Positions 1-6,266 of a stretch of DNA of 7,343 nucleotides are shown in pieces. Numbering within the stretch: the stretch's first letter is position 1; the number at the start of each line of letters is the position of its first letter. Source of the DNA: Actinomycetota bacterium (GTDB lineage: Bacteria; Actinomycetota; Actinomycetes; S36-B12; UBA5976); assembly GCA_947447095.1 (NCBI GenBank), contig CANFIL010000060.1:1-7343 (forward strand), in the 5' to 3' direction. Made by a program: the position numbers and the translations under genes. Under the pieces are notes generated by a model. That model was not told the origin of the DNA. It ran no database searches and saw only the letters and a program-made list of their open reading frames with translations.

Positions 1-397
1 AATCGAGTGCGCCTTGGTCTTTACGTGTGAAGCGGAAGTAGCCCTGACGCACTTCGATACCTGCGGCTTTAAAGAGTTGCTTAACTCCTCCGTTGAGAGT
101 CCCAACGACTTCGGATTTCCAGGATTGGAAATCTGCCATATCAACTGAGCCACTGGCATTCAGACCACGGCCAGTCCATGACGATAACGCGTGCGTATGG
201 TCTGCAAGTTCAATGAGCGCCTTCGATGGAATACAGCCGACATTCACGCATACGCCACCAAGTCCGGCTTCACCAAGCGCGTCGACAACAACAACCTTGC
301 GACCAAGTTGTGCTGCAACAAGCGCAGCAACATATCCGCCTGGTCCGCCACCAACTACCAAGAAATCAACGGAGTCTGGAATCTCGCCTACGACCAT
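1..397 (-). CDS. lpdA: Dihydrolipoamide dehydrogenase (E3), N-terminal 132 residues, cut by window edge
   Basis: E3 is the FAD flavoenzyme that reoxidises the dihydrolipoyl group of E2 with NAD+ in 2-oxoacid dehydrogenase complexes. The visible part has the FAD-binding Rossmann motif GGGPGG at residues 16-21, an acidic residue (D39) ending the second strand, and the redox-active disulfide motif GGVCVNVGCIPSKAL, with C50 and C55 as the cysteine pair. The family more often has GGTCLNVGC, so Val replaces Thr and Leu here, a conservative change. The ATG at 397-395 begins one base after the E2 stop codon. No in-frame ATG, GTG or TTG lies just upstream, and a weak GAAGG sits about 11 nt before the start. 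The gene is the fourth and last visible member of the operon and continues past base 1. A mercuric reductase or another disulfide oxidoreductase would share these motifs, but placement after E1-E2 makes E3 nearly certain. Confidence 0.95.
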   Translation of the reverse strand, partial: MVVGEIPDSVDFLVVGGGPGGYVAALVAAQLGRKVVVVDALGEAGLGGVCVNVGCIPSKALIELADHTHALSSWTGRGLNASGSVDMADFQSWKSEVVGTLNGGVKQLFKAAGIEVRQGYFRFTRKDQGALD

Positions 398-398
398 G

Positions 399-1610
399 TC
401 ACACCAAACCTTCAGGGTTAAGAAGTTGCTGTGCAATTTCTGCAGCAAAAGCGCCAAGATGAGCACCGTCATTAATTCGGTGATCTGCGGCAACAACGAT
501 CGGTAAGACCTTGCGGACTGCCGGCTGTCCATCAACCACGATGACCTTGTCAGCAATTCGACCGAAACCTGCGATGCCAACTTCAGGTGGACGGATAACA
601 GGGGTGCCGAGCCAGGTACCAAAAGAACCGAAGTTCGTCAGAGAGAAAGTTCCGCCAGTGAGTTGCTCTGGTGATGCTTTGCGCGACTTAGCAAGTTCTG
701 CAAGCTCATCGAGTTGAGAGCCGAGTTCGACAACATCGCGGCCTTGCGCGTTGTGCAGCACCGGAACGATCAGACCGTCATTGGTCGCTGTTGCGATACC
801 AAGATGCACTGCATCAAACTGTGCAACTTCATTTGCCTCGCTATTGAACCGGGCATTAAATGTTGGGTGTAGCAAGAGCGCGTTGATAACGGCCTTCATT
901 AAGAACGGCGTGACCGAAAGTTGCTGGCCTGAATTATTCAGGCGCTCACGTTCTGCAAGTAACGCCGTTGCATCAATTTCTTTGAACTCGAGAATGTGTG
1001 GAATAGCAAGCGCCTGGGTCATGGACTGGGCGATCTGGCGACGCAATCCAATGAGCGGAACAATCGTGACGCCATCTTGAGCAAGTGTTGGAGCAATTGC
1101 TGGCGCCGCAACGGACGCAGACGTTGGAGCATTGTTGTGTCCACGAACATCGGCTTCGGTCACGCGGCCATGTGGACCGGTACCAGCGACTGTGTTGATG
1201 TCGATGCCAAGTTGGGCGGCAACGCGACGTGTACTCGGGCTTGCAAGTGCCCGACCCACAGAGTTGTTCACTGGCACTGAGCTCGCAGCGATGCTAGTCG
1301 TTGTTGTGGCTGCTGCAGCGCTCGCTGATGCGTGACCATGAGTTGATGGCGCAACGGAAGCTTCGCCTTCGCTCGCTGCGATCGAAATAAGCACATCGCC
1401 GACCTTGATGACATCGCCTGGCTTACCGTTCAATGCGGTCACAGTTCCGGCAACAGGTGTCGGCATTTCAATTTGTGATTTGTCAGTCTCAATCACGGCG
1501 ACAACTTGATCCACGGCGACGGTGTCGCCAACCGCTACGAGCCATTCAATAATTTCGGCTTCGGCAATACCTTCACCGACATCGGGAAGAGTGAAGTCAA
1601 AGTTACTCAT
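399..1610 (-). CDS. 2-oxoacid dehydrogenase E2, dihydrolipoyl acyltransferase (single lipoyl domain)
   Basis: E2 is the core of the complex: it accepts the acyl group on its lipoyl arm and transfers it to CoA. The 403 residues show the standard order. An N-terminal lipoyl domain (about 1-80) carries the lipoylated Lys44 in ETDKSQIEMP (DKA is more usual). A Ser/Ala/Thr-rich flexible linker spans about 84-116. A peripheral-subunit-binding domain spans about 118-157 (ASPSTRRVAAQLG then GTGPHGRVTEADV). The catalytic acyltransferase domain follows from about 175 to the end, with DHRINDG containing His377 and Asp381, and TFSLTNFGSFG upstream. One lipoyl domain and about 400 residues match branched-chain or Gram-positive-type E2 rather than the long multi-lipoyl AceF. 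Its ATG overlaps the E1 beta stop (ATGA) and its TGA ends 1 nt before E3. Pyruvate versus branched-chain specificity cannot be decided from sequence. Confidence 0.95.
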   Translation of the reverse strand: MSNFDFTLPDVGEGIAEAEIIEWLVAVGDTVAVDQVVAVIETDKSQIEMPTPVAGTVTALNGKPGDVIKVGDVLISIAASEGEASVAPSTHGHASASAAAATTTTSIAASSVPVNNSVGRALASPSTRRVAAQLGIDINTVAGTGPHGRVTEADVRGHNNAPTSASVAAPAIAPTLAQDGVTIVPLIGLRRQIAQSMTQALAIPHILEFKEIDATALLAERERLNNSGQQLSVTPFLMKAVINALLLHPTFNARFNSEANEVAQFDAVHLGIATATNDGLIVPVLHNAQGRDVVELGSQLDELAELAKSRKASPEQLTGGTFSLTNFGSFGTWLGTPVIRPPEVGIAGFGRIADKVIVVDGQPAVRKVLPIVVAADHRINDGAHLGAFAAEIAQQLLNPEGLV

Positions 1611-2593
1611 GCTGACTCGCTCATTAACGCACTGACTTCGGCAACAACGCGTGCTGCATCAGGGACGAAGTAATCTTCAACGCCGCCAAGTGGGTAAGGA
1701 GTATCCGGCGCCGTGATGCGCAAGATCGGTGCCTGCAAACTGTAGAAGCACTCTTCTTGAATGGTTGCGATAATTTCGCTGGCAAAGCCACCGGTCAACG
1801 GAGCTTCTTGAATGACAGCCACTCGACCGGTCTTAGCAACAGACGCCGCGATGCCATCAATGTCTAGAGGAGTCAGTGAGCGCAGATCCAAAACTTCAGC
1901 GCTAATGCCCTGTGCCGCTAATTCTTCAGCTGCTTGATTGACCATGACTGATGCTGCAGACCACGCGATCAGCGTGACGTCTGTGCCTTCGCGCATGACA
2001 CGAAGTTTGCCCAGCGGAATGCGATAGCGCTCGTCTGGCACTTCATCCTTGACAAGTCGGTAACCCTTGAGTGGCTCGAGGAACAACACTGGGTCATCTG
2101 AAGCAATTGCTTCAGCCAACAATCCCTTTGCGTCATAAGCCGAAGCCGGCGCAATTACTTTTAGACCCGGCGTATGTGTGTAGTAAGCCTCGAATGCATC
2201 AGAGTGAAGTTCAGGTGTGCGAACTCCGCCGCCATACGGCGAACGAATAACAAGCGGCAACGAGTGACGGCCTTGCGAACGGAAACGCAGGCGTGCAACT
2301 TGCTGGCCAATTTGATGGAACGCCTGGTGACCAAATCCGAGGAACTGCAATTCAATAATCGGACGCAGGCCACTGATTGCTAAACCAATTCCGGATCCGA
2401 TGATGACACCCTCGGCTAACGGCATGTCAACGACACGTTGGTCACCAAACTGAGCCTGTAAGCCATCTGTTGCGCGGAATACGCCACCGAGCTTGCCGAC
2501 ATCTTCGCCAATGACAACGACCTTGTCGTTGGCTTCCATTTCTTGTCGCATACATTCGCGAATAGCTTCGACCATTGTCTTTTCGGACATCAT
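1607..2593 (-). CDS. 2-oxoacid dehydrogenase E1 component, beta subunit
   Basis: This is the beta subunit of the alpha2beta2 thiamine-diphosphate decarboxylase, 328 residues, the usual length. It supplies the glutamate that activates the ThDP aminopyrimidine (E61 in MPLAEG) and residues lining the active site. Family landmarks are GEDVGKLGGVF at 29-39, the QIGQQVARLRFRSQG stretch at about 94-108, SPYGGGVRTPELHSD with His130, FLEPLKGYR at about 171-179, and the C-terminal APDTPYP motif. It overlaps the E1 alpha stop by ATGA at its 5' end and the E2 start by ATGA at its 3' end, as expected for subunits made in fixed ratio. Two adjacent ATG codons (2593 and 2590) are possible starts. An AGG at 2599-2597 is 3 nt from the first and 6 nt from the second, so the second may be the one used. 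Family certain, substrate unknown. Confidence 0.95.
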   Translation of the reverse strand: MMSEKTMVEAIRECMRQEMEANDKVVVIGEDVGKLGGVFRATDGLQAQFGDQRVVDMPLAEGVIIGSGIGLAISGLRPIIELQFLGFGHQAFHQIGQQVARLRFRSQGRHSLPLVIRSPYGGGVRTPELHSDAFEAYYTHTPGLKVIAPASAYDAKGLLAEAIASDDPVLFLEPLKGYRLVKDEVPDERYRIPLGKLRVMREGTDVTLIAWSAASVMVNQAAEELAAQGISAEVLDLRSLTPLDIDGIAASVAKTGRVAVIQEAPLTGGFASEIIATIQEECFYSLQAPILRITAPDTPYPLGGVEDYFVPDAARVVAEVSALMSESA

Positions 2594-3669
2594 GCACCTG
2601 CCGTTCGTTCAATCCATGATTGACGCTGTGCCGTCATTCGCTGCGGTGGGTCGACGTACACGTGATCAAAGAGTGCTTCTGGTCCAGCAAGTGGAACTGC
2701 GCGAGCCTTAGTCATCGCTGCATCGATTTCAGCGGCGCAATCGTCGCGCATAGCCTGGGCCGTTTCATCGGTCCACACACCTTTGGCGCGCAAGTAATTT
2801 TCAACGCGCTCAATCGGATCTTTCTTGACCCATTCATCAAGTTCAGCTTGATCGATGTAACGCGATGGATCATCGGCAGTGTTGTGAGCACCGGTGCGAT
2901 AGGTGACGGACTCAATCAGTGTTGCGCCTTCACCTGCGCGTGCGCGTGCAACGGCTTCGGCAGTTACTTGATGCACTGCAAGCAAGTCGTTGCCATCGAC
3001 GGTCACGCCGTAAATGCCGTAACCCAGAGCACGCTCGGCGAACGAGCGTGCAGCGGTTTGATTCTTACGTGGCGTTGAAATCGCCCAACCATTGTTTTGT
3101 AAAAAGAAAATCACTGGGGCTTTGGTGACACCGGCAAGGTTCATGCTTTCGTGAACATCGCCTTCGGACGACGCACCATCACCAAAGAACGTCACGACTA
3201 CCCCATCACTACCCTGAAGCTTGAGGCCCCATGCAACCCCAGTTGCCTGTGGAATCTGTGCGGCGAGTGAAATCTGAAGCGGAAGCATGTTCACGTTTTC
3301 TGGAATCGCGCCACCTCGTGGATTACCCATGAAGTACAACGCAAAGTTTTCCATCGGATAACCGTGGCGAAGCAATGCTGGCAATTCGCGATACTGCGGA
3401 GCGAGCCAATCCTTCTCGGGATCCAAAGCGAATGAGCAGCCGACGACTGAAGCTTCTTGTCCGCGAACCGACGAGAATGTGCCGAACCGACCTTGGCGCT
3501 GCATGGCCGTCGCTTTTTCATCAAAGGTGCGCGTCAGGATCATTAGGCGAAGGGCTTCGAGAACCTGCTCGTCGTTCATTACGGGCGCGCCAGTCAGGGT
3601 TCCATCCTGGGCCAGCATGGAGAACGGCGTGATTACCTGGTCGCTTGGAACGAACCGAAAATCAGTCAT
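2590..3669 (-). CDS. 2-oxoacid dehydrogenase E1 component, alpha subunit
   Basis: This subunit binds thiamine diphosphate, decarboxylates the 2-oxoacid and, with E1 beta, acylates the lipoyl arm of E2. In the 359-residue form chosen here, the ThDP/Mg motif runs from GDG (163-165) to NN (192-193). SVRGQEASVVG (67-77), PQYRELPALLRHG (91-103) and the phosphorylation-loop-like YRTGAHNTADDPSRY (257-271, His262) are typical of pyruvate and branched-chain E1 alpha. The reading frame is open back to an ATG at 3825, but those 52 extra residues lie over the intergenic operators, resemble no family N-terminus and lack a ribosome site, so I chose the ATG at 3669. That start has no visible Shine-Dalgarno either, and its first base adjoins an operator box, so a leaderless or very short leader transcript is possible. 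It is the first gene of the E1-E1-E2-E3 operon and ends in an ATGA overlap with E1 beta. Confidence 0.93.
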   Translation of the reverse strand: MTDFRFVPSDQVITPFSMLAQDGTLTGAPVMNDEQVLEALRLMILTRTFDEKATAMQRQGRFGTFSSVRGQEASVVGCSFALDPEKDWLAPQYRELPALLRHGYPMENFALYFMGNPRGGAIPENVNMLPLQISLAAQIPQATGVAWGLKLQGSDGVVVTFFGDGASSEGDVHESMNLAGVTKAPVIFFLQNNGWAISTPRKNQTAARSFAERALGYGIYGVTVDGNDLLAVHQVTAEAVARARAGEGATLIESVTYRTGAHNTADDPSRYIDQAELDEWVKKDPIERVENYLRAKGVWTDETAQAMRDDCAAEIDAAMTKARAVPLAGPEALFDHVYVDPPQRMTAQRQSWIERTAGA

Positions 3670-3688
3670 GCATGCACTATTGCATGCA
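3669..3688. promoter_or_regulatory. Operator-like element A: paired TGCATGCA boxes at the E1 alpha start
   Basis: Two perfect copies of the self-complementary octamer TGCATGCA lie at 3669-3676 and 3681-3688, separated by 4 nt (12 bp start to start). The second is extended to a 10-bp palindrome, TTGCATGCAA, at 3680-3689. The element begins on the first base of the E1 alpha start codon and covers its immediate upstream DNA, a position where a bound protein would block transcription or initiation of the dehydrogenase operon. The same layout recurs at 3789-3808. The repeated design and its restriction to this intergenic region are seen directly. The operator role is inferred. Confidence 0.6.
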
Positions 3689-3752
3689 AACGAGTCTTGG
3701 CGCAAGCCGTTCAATCCCAAAAAACCCTTATTTTTAGCGATCTTTGGCACAC

Positions 3753-3781
3753 TTGACGGTTTACCTAAAAGGGCAAAGAAT
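3753..3781 (+). promoter_or_regulatory. Candidate sigma-70-type promoter for the racemase-ridA-dadA-SDR operon
   Basis: TTGACG at 3753-3758 matches the -35 consensus at five of six positions. It is followed after 17 nt by AAGAAT at 3776-3781, matching the -10 consensus at four of six. Transcription would start near 3788, directly at the second paired-box element, leaving a leader of about 35 nt containing the GGGAG ribosome site at 3811-3815. This was predicted by eye only. Confidence 0.4.
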
Positions 3782-3788
3782 TCATTAG

Positions 3789-3808
3789 TGCATGCAAAAC
3801 TGTATGCA
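3789..3808. promoter_or_regulatory. Operator-like element B: TGCATGCA / TGTATGCA pair upstream of the racemase gene
   Basis: TGCATGCA at 3789-3796 and TGTATGCA at 3801-3808 repeat the design of element A: same octamer, same 4-nt gap, same orientation, displaced by exactly 120 bp. The bases after each second box are also alike (AAACGAGT in A, AAAGGGAGT in B), hinting that one element arose by copying the other. It lies just downstream of the predicted promoter and ends 15 nt before the start codon, a classic position for a repressor roadblock. The binding protein is unknown. Confidence 0.58.
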
Positions 3809-3823
3809 AAGGGAGTTGACGAC

Positions 3824-4558
3824 ATGATTCACAAAGCCCGCGCTGGACAAGTTGCTTACGGCTATTCGATTGGAATGCTGTGCGCCGAATGGAACATTCC
3901 ATTCATCCCAGGCGATCTCAACAACGCCAACACGTTCCCGTTCCCTATTCGGTACGAAACGGTGCCGGGAGCATCCGGTGCCGATGTCCTACGGGGTGGT
4001 GGCAATGCTTTCGCAGATCAAATGGTGGAACATGCCCGAAAGCTCGAAGCAGAGGGTGTTCGTGCCATCACAGGTAACTGTGGATTCATGGTTGCTTTTC
4101 AGGACTACGTTGCTGAGCGAGTAAACATCCCAGTTTTCTTGACGAGCCTTGTTCAAATTCCGATGTTGCTCCAGATGGTGGGGCGCAATCAAAAGCTTGG
4201 AATTTTGACGGCCAACTCAGTTTCGTTAGGACCAACCGAGTTTGGAAAAGTTGGTGTTTCTGACATCTCGCGGATTTGTGTGCAGGGTATGGAGGTTTAT
4301 CCTCACTTCAACGATGTGGTCTTAAAAGAAGTTGGCACGCTTGATGACGAAAAAATGACGAAGGAAGTTGTACAAGCAGCGCTGGACTTACAAAAGGCCA
4401 ATCCTGACATCGGTGCATTCATGTTTGAGTGCAGCGACCTTCCTCCCTATAGCAAGGCAGTACATGAAGCTACTGGGCTACCAGTCTTTGACTGGGCCAA
4501 CTTCATTACTTATGTCTATAACGCAACAGTTCCCCATGACTACAACGGCATCGTTTAG
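3824..4558 (+). CDS. Aspartate/glutamate (hydantoin) racemase-family protein
   Basis: This 244-residue protein belongs to the PLP-independent two-cysteine racemase superfamily (aspartate, glutamate and hydantoin racemases, maleate isomerase, arylmalonate decarboxylase). Both expected cysteines are present: C86 in AITGNCGFM and C203 in MFECSDLPPYS, each near the middle of its half-domain. This favours a true racemase or epimerase over the single-Cys decarboxylases. The length is typical. The ATG at 3824 is preceded by GGGAG (3811-3815) with 8-nt spacing. A longer upstream frame exists but crosses the promoter region. It is the first gene of an operon with ridA and dadA, so a role in supplying the D-amino-acid substrate of the DadA-like enzyme is the simplest reading. 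The substrate is not identifiable from sequence; a hydantoin or an acidic or neutral amino acid are all open. Confidence 0.82.
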   Translation: MIHKARAGQVAYGYSIGMLCAEWNIPFIPGDLNNANTFPFPIRYETVPGASGADVLRGGGNAFADQMVEHARKLEAEGVRAITGNCGFMVAFQDYVAERVNIPVFLTSLVQIPMLLQMVGRNQKLGILTANSVSLGPTEFGKVGVSDISRICVQGMEVYPHFNDVVLKEVGTLDDEKMTKEVVQAALDLQKANPDIGAFMFECSDLPPYSKAVHEATGLPVFDWANFITYVYNATVPHDYNGIV

Positions 4559-4586
4559 TCTTCACTTATAACTACTTAGGAGCACC

Positions 4587-4976
4587 ATGAGCAACGTCGA
4601 AACATACAACCCACAATCACTTGGTCCAGCGATCATGCCTTACTCAAATGCAGCTGTTGCAAACGGTTTCATTTTTATTGCAGGACAAGTTGCGTTGGAT
4701 CCAACTGCACAAGTTGTTGCACCTGGTGATCCATACGAACAGACCAAGTACACCCTTGAGCGCGTAAAGACAATCCTTGCGGAAAAGGGTGCAACGCTTA
4801 ATGACATCGCATCCACGACCGTGTACATCACTGATCTTGCGCATCTACCTCGTTACAACGAAGCGTGGTCGGAAGTTTTCCCTGAGCATCGTCCAGCACG
4901 CGCAACGCTCGTTGCCGGCTTGCTCATTGAAGGTCTCGTAGTTGAGATCACCGCTATCGCAGTACTTCCTGCTTAA
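4587..4976 (+). CDS. ridA: RidA family reactive enamine/imine deaminase
   Basis: RidA proteins hydrolyse the unstable 2-enamine/2-imine products of amino-acid enzymes to 2-oxoacids and ammonia, preventing damage to PLP enzymes; they act as cytosolic trimers. The 129-residue length is standard. The substrate-carboxylate arginine (R105 in HRPARAT) and the water-positioning glutamate (E120 in VVEITAIAV) fall at the same numbers as in E. coli RidA, and the MPYSNA and IAGQVALDP motifs are also present. This points to the active RidA subgroup rather than an inactive Rid paralogue. AGGAG at 4578-4582 lies 4 nt before the ATG. Spacing is 28 nt from the racemase gene and 30 nt to dadA. Its place directly before an amino-acid dehydrogenase that makes imino acids fits a dedicated role in that pathway. 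Confidence 0.93.
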   Translation: MSNVETYNPQSLGPAIMPYSNAAVANGFIFIAGQVALDPTAQVVAPGDPYEQTKYTLERVKTILAEKGATLNDIASTTVYITDLAHLPRYNEAWSEVFPEHRPARATLVAGLLIEGLVVEITAIAVLPA

Positions 4977-5006
4977 GTAAAACCCGTTAGTCAGTAGGAG
5001 AATCCC

Positions 5007-6266
5007 ATGAAGACAATCGTTCTTGGCGGTGGCGTCGTTGGCGTCACAACTGCGTATTACCTTGCTAAAGATGGCCACAAAGTTGTTCTGATCGATAAGC
5101 ACGACACTGTCGGTCAAGAAGCGACCAATGTGAATGCCGGTCTTATTGCACCTGCGCATTGTTTTGCCTGGGCTTCTCCTGCTGCACCAAAGATGCTCGT
5201 GAAATCAATCTTCGGAGAGAAGACTTCAATTCGCGTAAAGCCAACATTGAGTCCACGCTTCTTGTGGTGGGGATTGCAGTTCCTCCGCGAATGCACATCG
5301 GGTCGCGCGAAAGCAAATACTTTGGCAAAGCTTGAACTTTCTGATTACAGCCAACGAAAGCTTGTTGAAATTGCAGCCACTGAAGGCATCGAATACGACG
5401 GTGTCAATCAGGGATTGTTGTACTTGTACCGTGACGCCGAAGAGCTTGAACTTGGTTTGATGAAGATGGAACTGCTCACAACCAATGGCCAGAAACTCGA
5501 ACGTCTTGATTCAAGTGAGTTGGCAAAGGTGGATCCAGCATTCGCTGCTGCCGGCGATGTTCTCGTCGGTGCCATTCACGCTCCAAACGATGCCAGCGGC
5601 AACTCTGAAAAATTCAGCCGAAATCTGATGGCACGCTGCAAAGAAATGGGCGTTGAATTCAAGTTCGGTGTCACTGCGGAGAAGTTCACTGAATCAAATG
5701 GTGTGATCACCGGTCTTGTTACTGACCAAGGAACAATGACCGCGGACAATTACGTCATCGCGCTCGGTGTTGGCAGTCCATTCTTGTCACGTTCAGTCGG
5801 CCAAGATATCCCTGTCTATCCAGCTAAGGGTTTCTCGCTCACTGTTGACATCAAGGACAAGTCAAAGGCACCAACACTCGGTGGCGTAGATGAAAAGACC
5901 CTCGTTGCATGGTCACCAATGGGTGACAAGCTACGCATGTCGTCAACGGCAATGTTCAGTGGATACGACAAGTCATTCAAGGAAAGCGACTTCGACAACA
6001 TCATTAACACCGCTAAAGAGTTGTGGCCGGATTCTCTCGATTGGAGCACAGCAAAGATGACTGCGGGTTTGCGCCCCATGACTCCAGATGGCCCTCCAAT
6101 AATTGGTAAGGGAACCAAGCATTCGAACTTGTTCTACAACACCGGCCATGGCCACATGGGATGGACGATGTCGTGTGGATCGAGTGCTCTTCTGGCAGAT
6201 CTCATTGCTGGTCGTAAGCCTGAAATTTCTACCGAACCATTCAAGGTACGGGCGATCCGCAAGTGA
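5007..6266 (+). CDS. dadA: FAD-dependent D-amino acid dehydrogenase (DadA-like)
   Basis: DadA-type enzymes oxidise D-amino acids to 2-imino acids, which hydrolyse to 2-oxoacids and ammonia, passing electrons to the respiratory chain at the inner membrane face. The 419-residue protein begins with the FAD dinucleotide motif LGGGVVG (G7, G9, G12) and an acidic D30 ending the second strand. It also has the DadA-like segments NVNAGLIAPAHCFAWASP (41-58), GLRPMTPDGPPIIG (354-367) and GHGHMGWTMSCGS (380-392), then LLADLIAGRKPEI. AGGAG at 4996-5000, 6 nt before ATG, is a strong ribosome site. It follows ridA by 30 nt, and its TGA overlaps the GTG of the next gene. Other members of the DAO superfamily (glycine or sarcosine oxidase, hydroxyproline oxidase) are alternatives, but the C-terminal motif favours DadA. 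The amino-acid preference is unknown. Confidence 0.87.
   Translation: MKTIVLGGGVVGVTTAYYLAKDGHKVVLIDKHDTVGQEATNVNAGLIAPAHCFAWASPAAPKMLVKSIFGEKTSIRVKPTLSPRFLWWGLQFLRECTSGRAKANTLAKLELSDYSQRKLVEIAATEGIEYDGVNQGLLYLYRDAEELELGLMKMELLTTNGQKLERLDSSELAKVDPAFAAAGDVLVGAIHAPNDASGNSEKFSRNLMARCKEMGVEFKFGVTAEKFTESNGVITGLVTDQGTMTADNYVIALGVGSPFLSRSVGQDIPVYPAKGFSLTVDIKDKSKAPTLGGVDEKTLVAWSPMGDKLRMSSTAMFSGYDKSFKESDFDNIINTAKELWPDSLDWSTAKMTAGLRPMTPDGPPIIGKGTKHSNLFYNTGHGHMGWTMSCGSSALLADLIAGRKPEISTEPFKVRAIRK

Larger units (their letters stand above)
3670..3823. promoter_or_regulatory. Divergent intergenic control region between the two operons
   Basis: This 154-bp stretch separates E1 alpha (minus) from the racemase-family gene (plus). 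It holds the two paired-box elements at its ends and a roughly 100-bp AT-richer middle, with an imperfect inverted pair (TTTTAG at 3732-3737, CTAAAA at 3765-3770). A plus-strand promoter candidate lies at 3753-3781. No convincing minus-strand promoter stands out; TTGCGC and CAATAG spaced by 17 nt just before E1 alpha is the best weak candidate. Reading frames cross the region on both strands, but they look like chance. Confidence 0.7.

Noticed and set aside
93..506. Open frame of 137 codons on the plus strand opposite E3 and E2
   Set aside because: Low-complexity Pro/Ser/Thr-rich translation, antisense to two conserved genes: a shadow frame.
1270..1330. Repetitive GTTGTTGTGGCTGC-like stretch as a DNA repeat element
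   Set aside because: It encodes the Ala/Thr/Ser-rich flexible linker of E2, so protein-level low complexity explains it.
2620..3078. Open frame of 152 codons on the plus strand inside E1 alpha
   Set aside because: It lies antisense to a clearly conserved gene, has no ribosome site and shows no recognisable protein features.
3695..3706. CTTGGCGCAAG mini-palindrome as another operator
   Set aside because: The arms are only 4 bp, it occurs once and it is not repeated elsewhere in the intergenic region.
3725..3773. Imperfect inverted repeat (CCCTT/TTTTAG with CTAAAA/GGG) as a terminator or riboswitch stem
   Set aside because: The paired arms are only about six bases with a 27-nt loop, there is no T-run in the right place, and it sits between divergent promoters where a terminator is not expected.
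3479..3823. Plus-strand open frame extending the racemase gene upstream
   Set aside because: It runs antisense through E1 alpha and across the predicted promoter. The ATG at 3824 has a good ribosome site (GGGAG, 8 nt), and the resulting protein has the normal family length.
3670..3825. 52-residue N-terminal extension of E1 alpha starting at 3825
   Set aside because: It would be encoded by the operator-bearing intergenic region and overlap the divergent gene's start codon. It has no ribosome site and no resemblance to E1 alpha N-termini.
4845..5159. Minus-strand open frame spanning the ridA-dadA junction
   Set aside because: It is antisense to two well-supported genes and has no family features.
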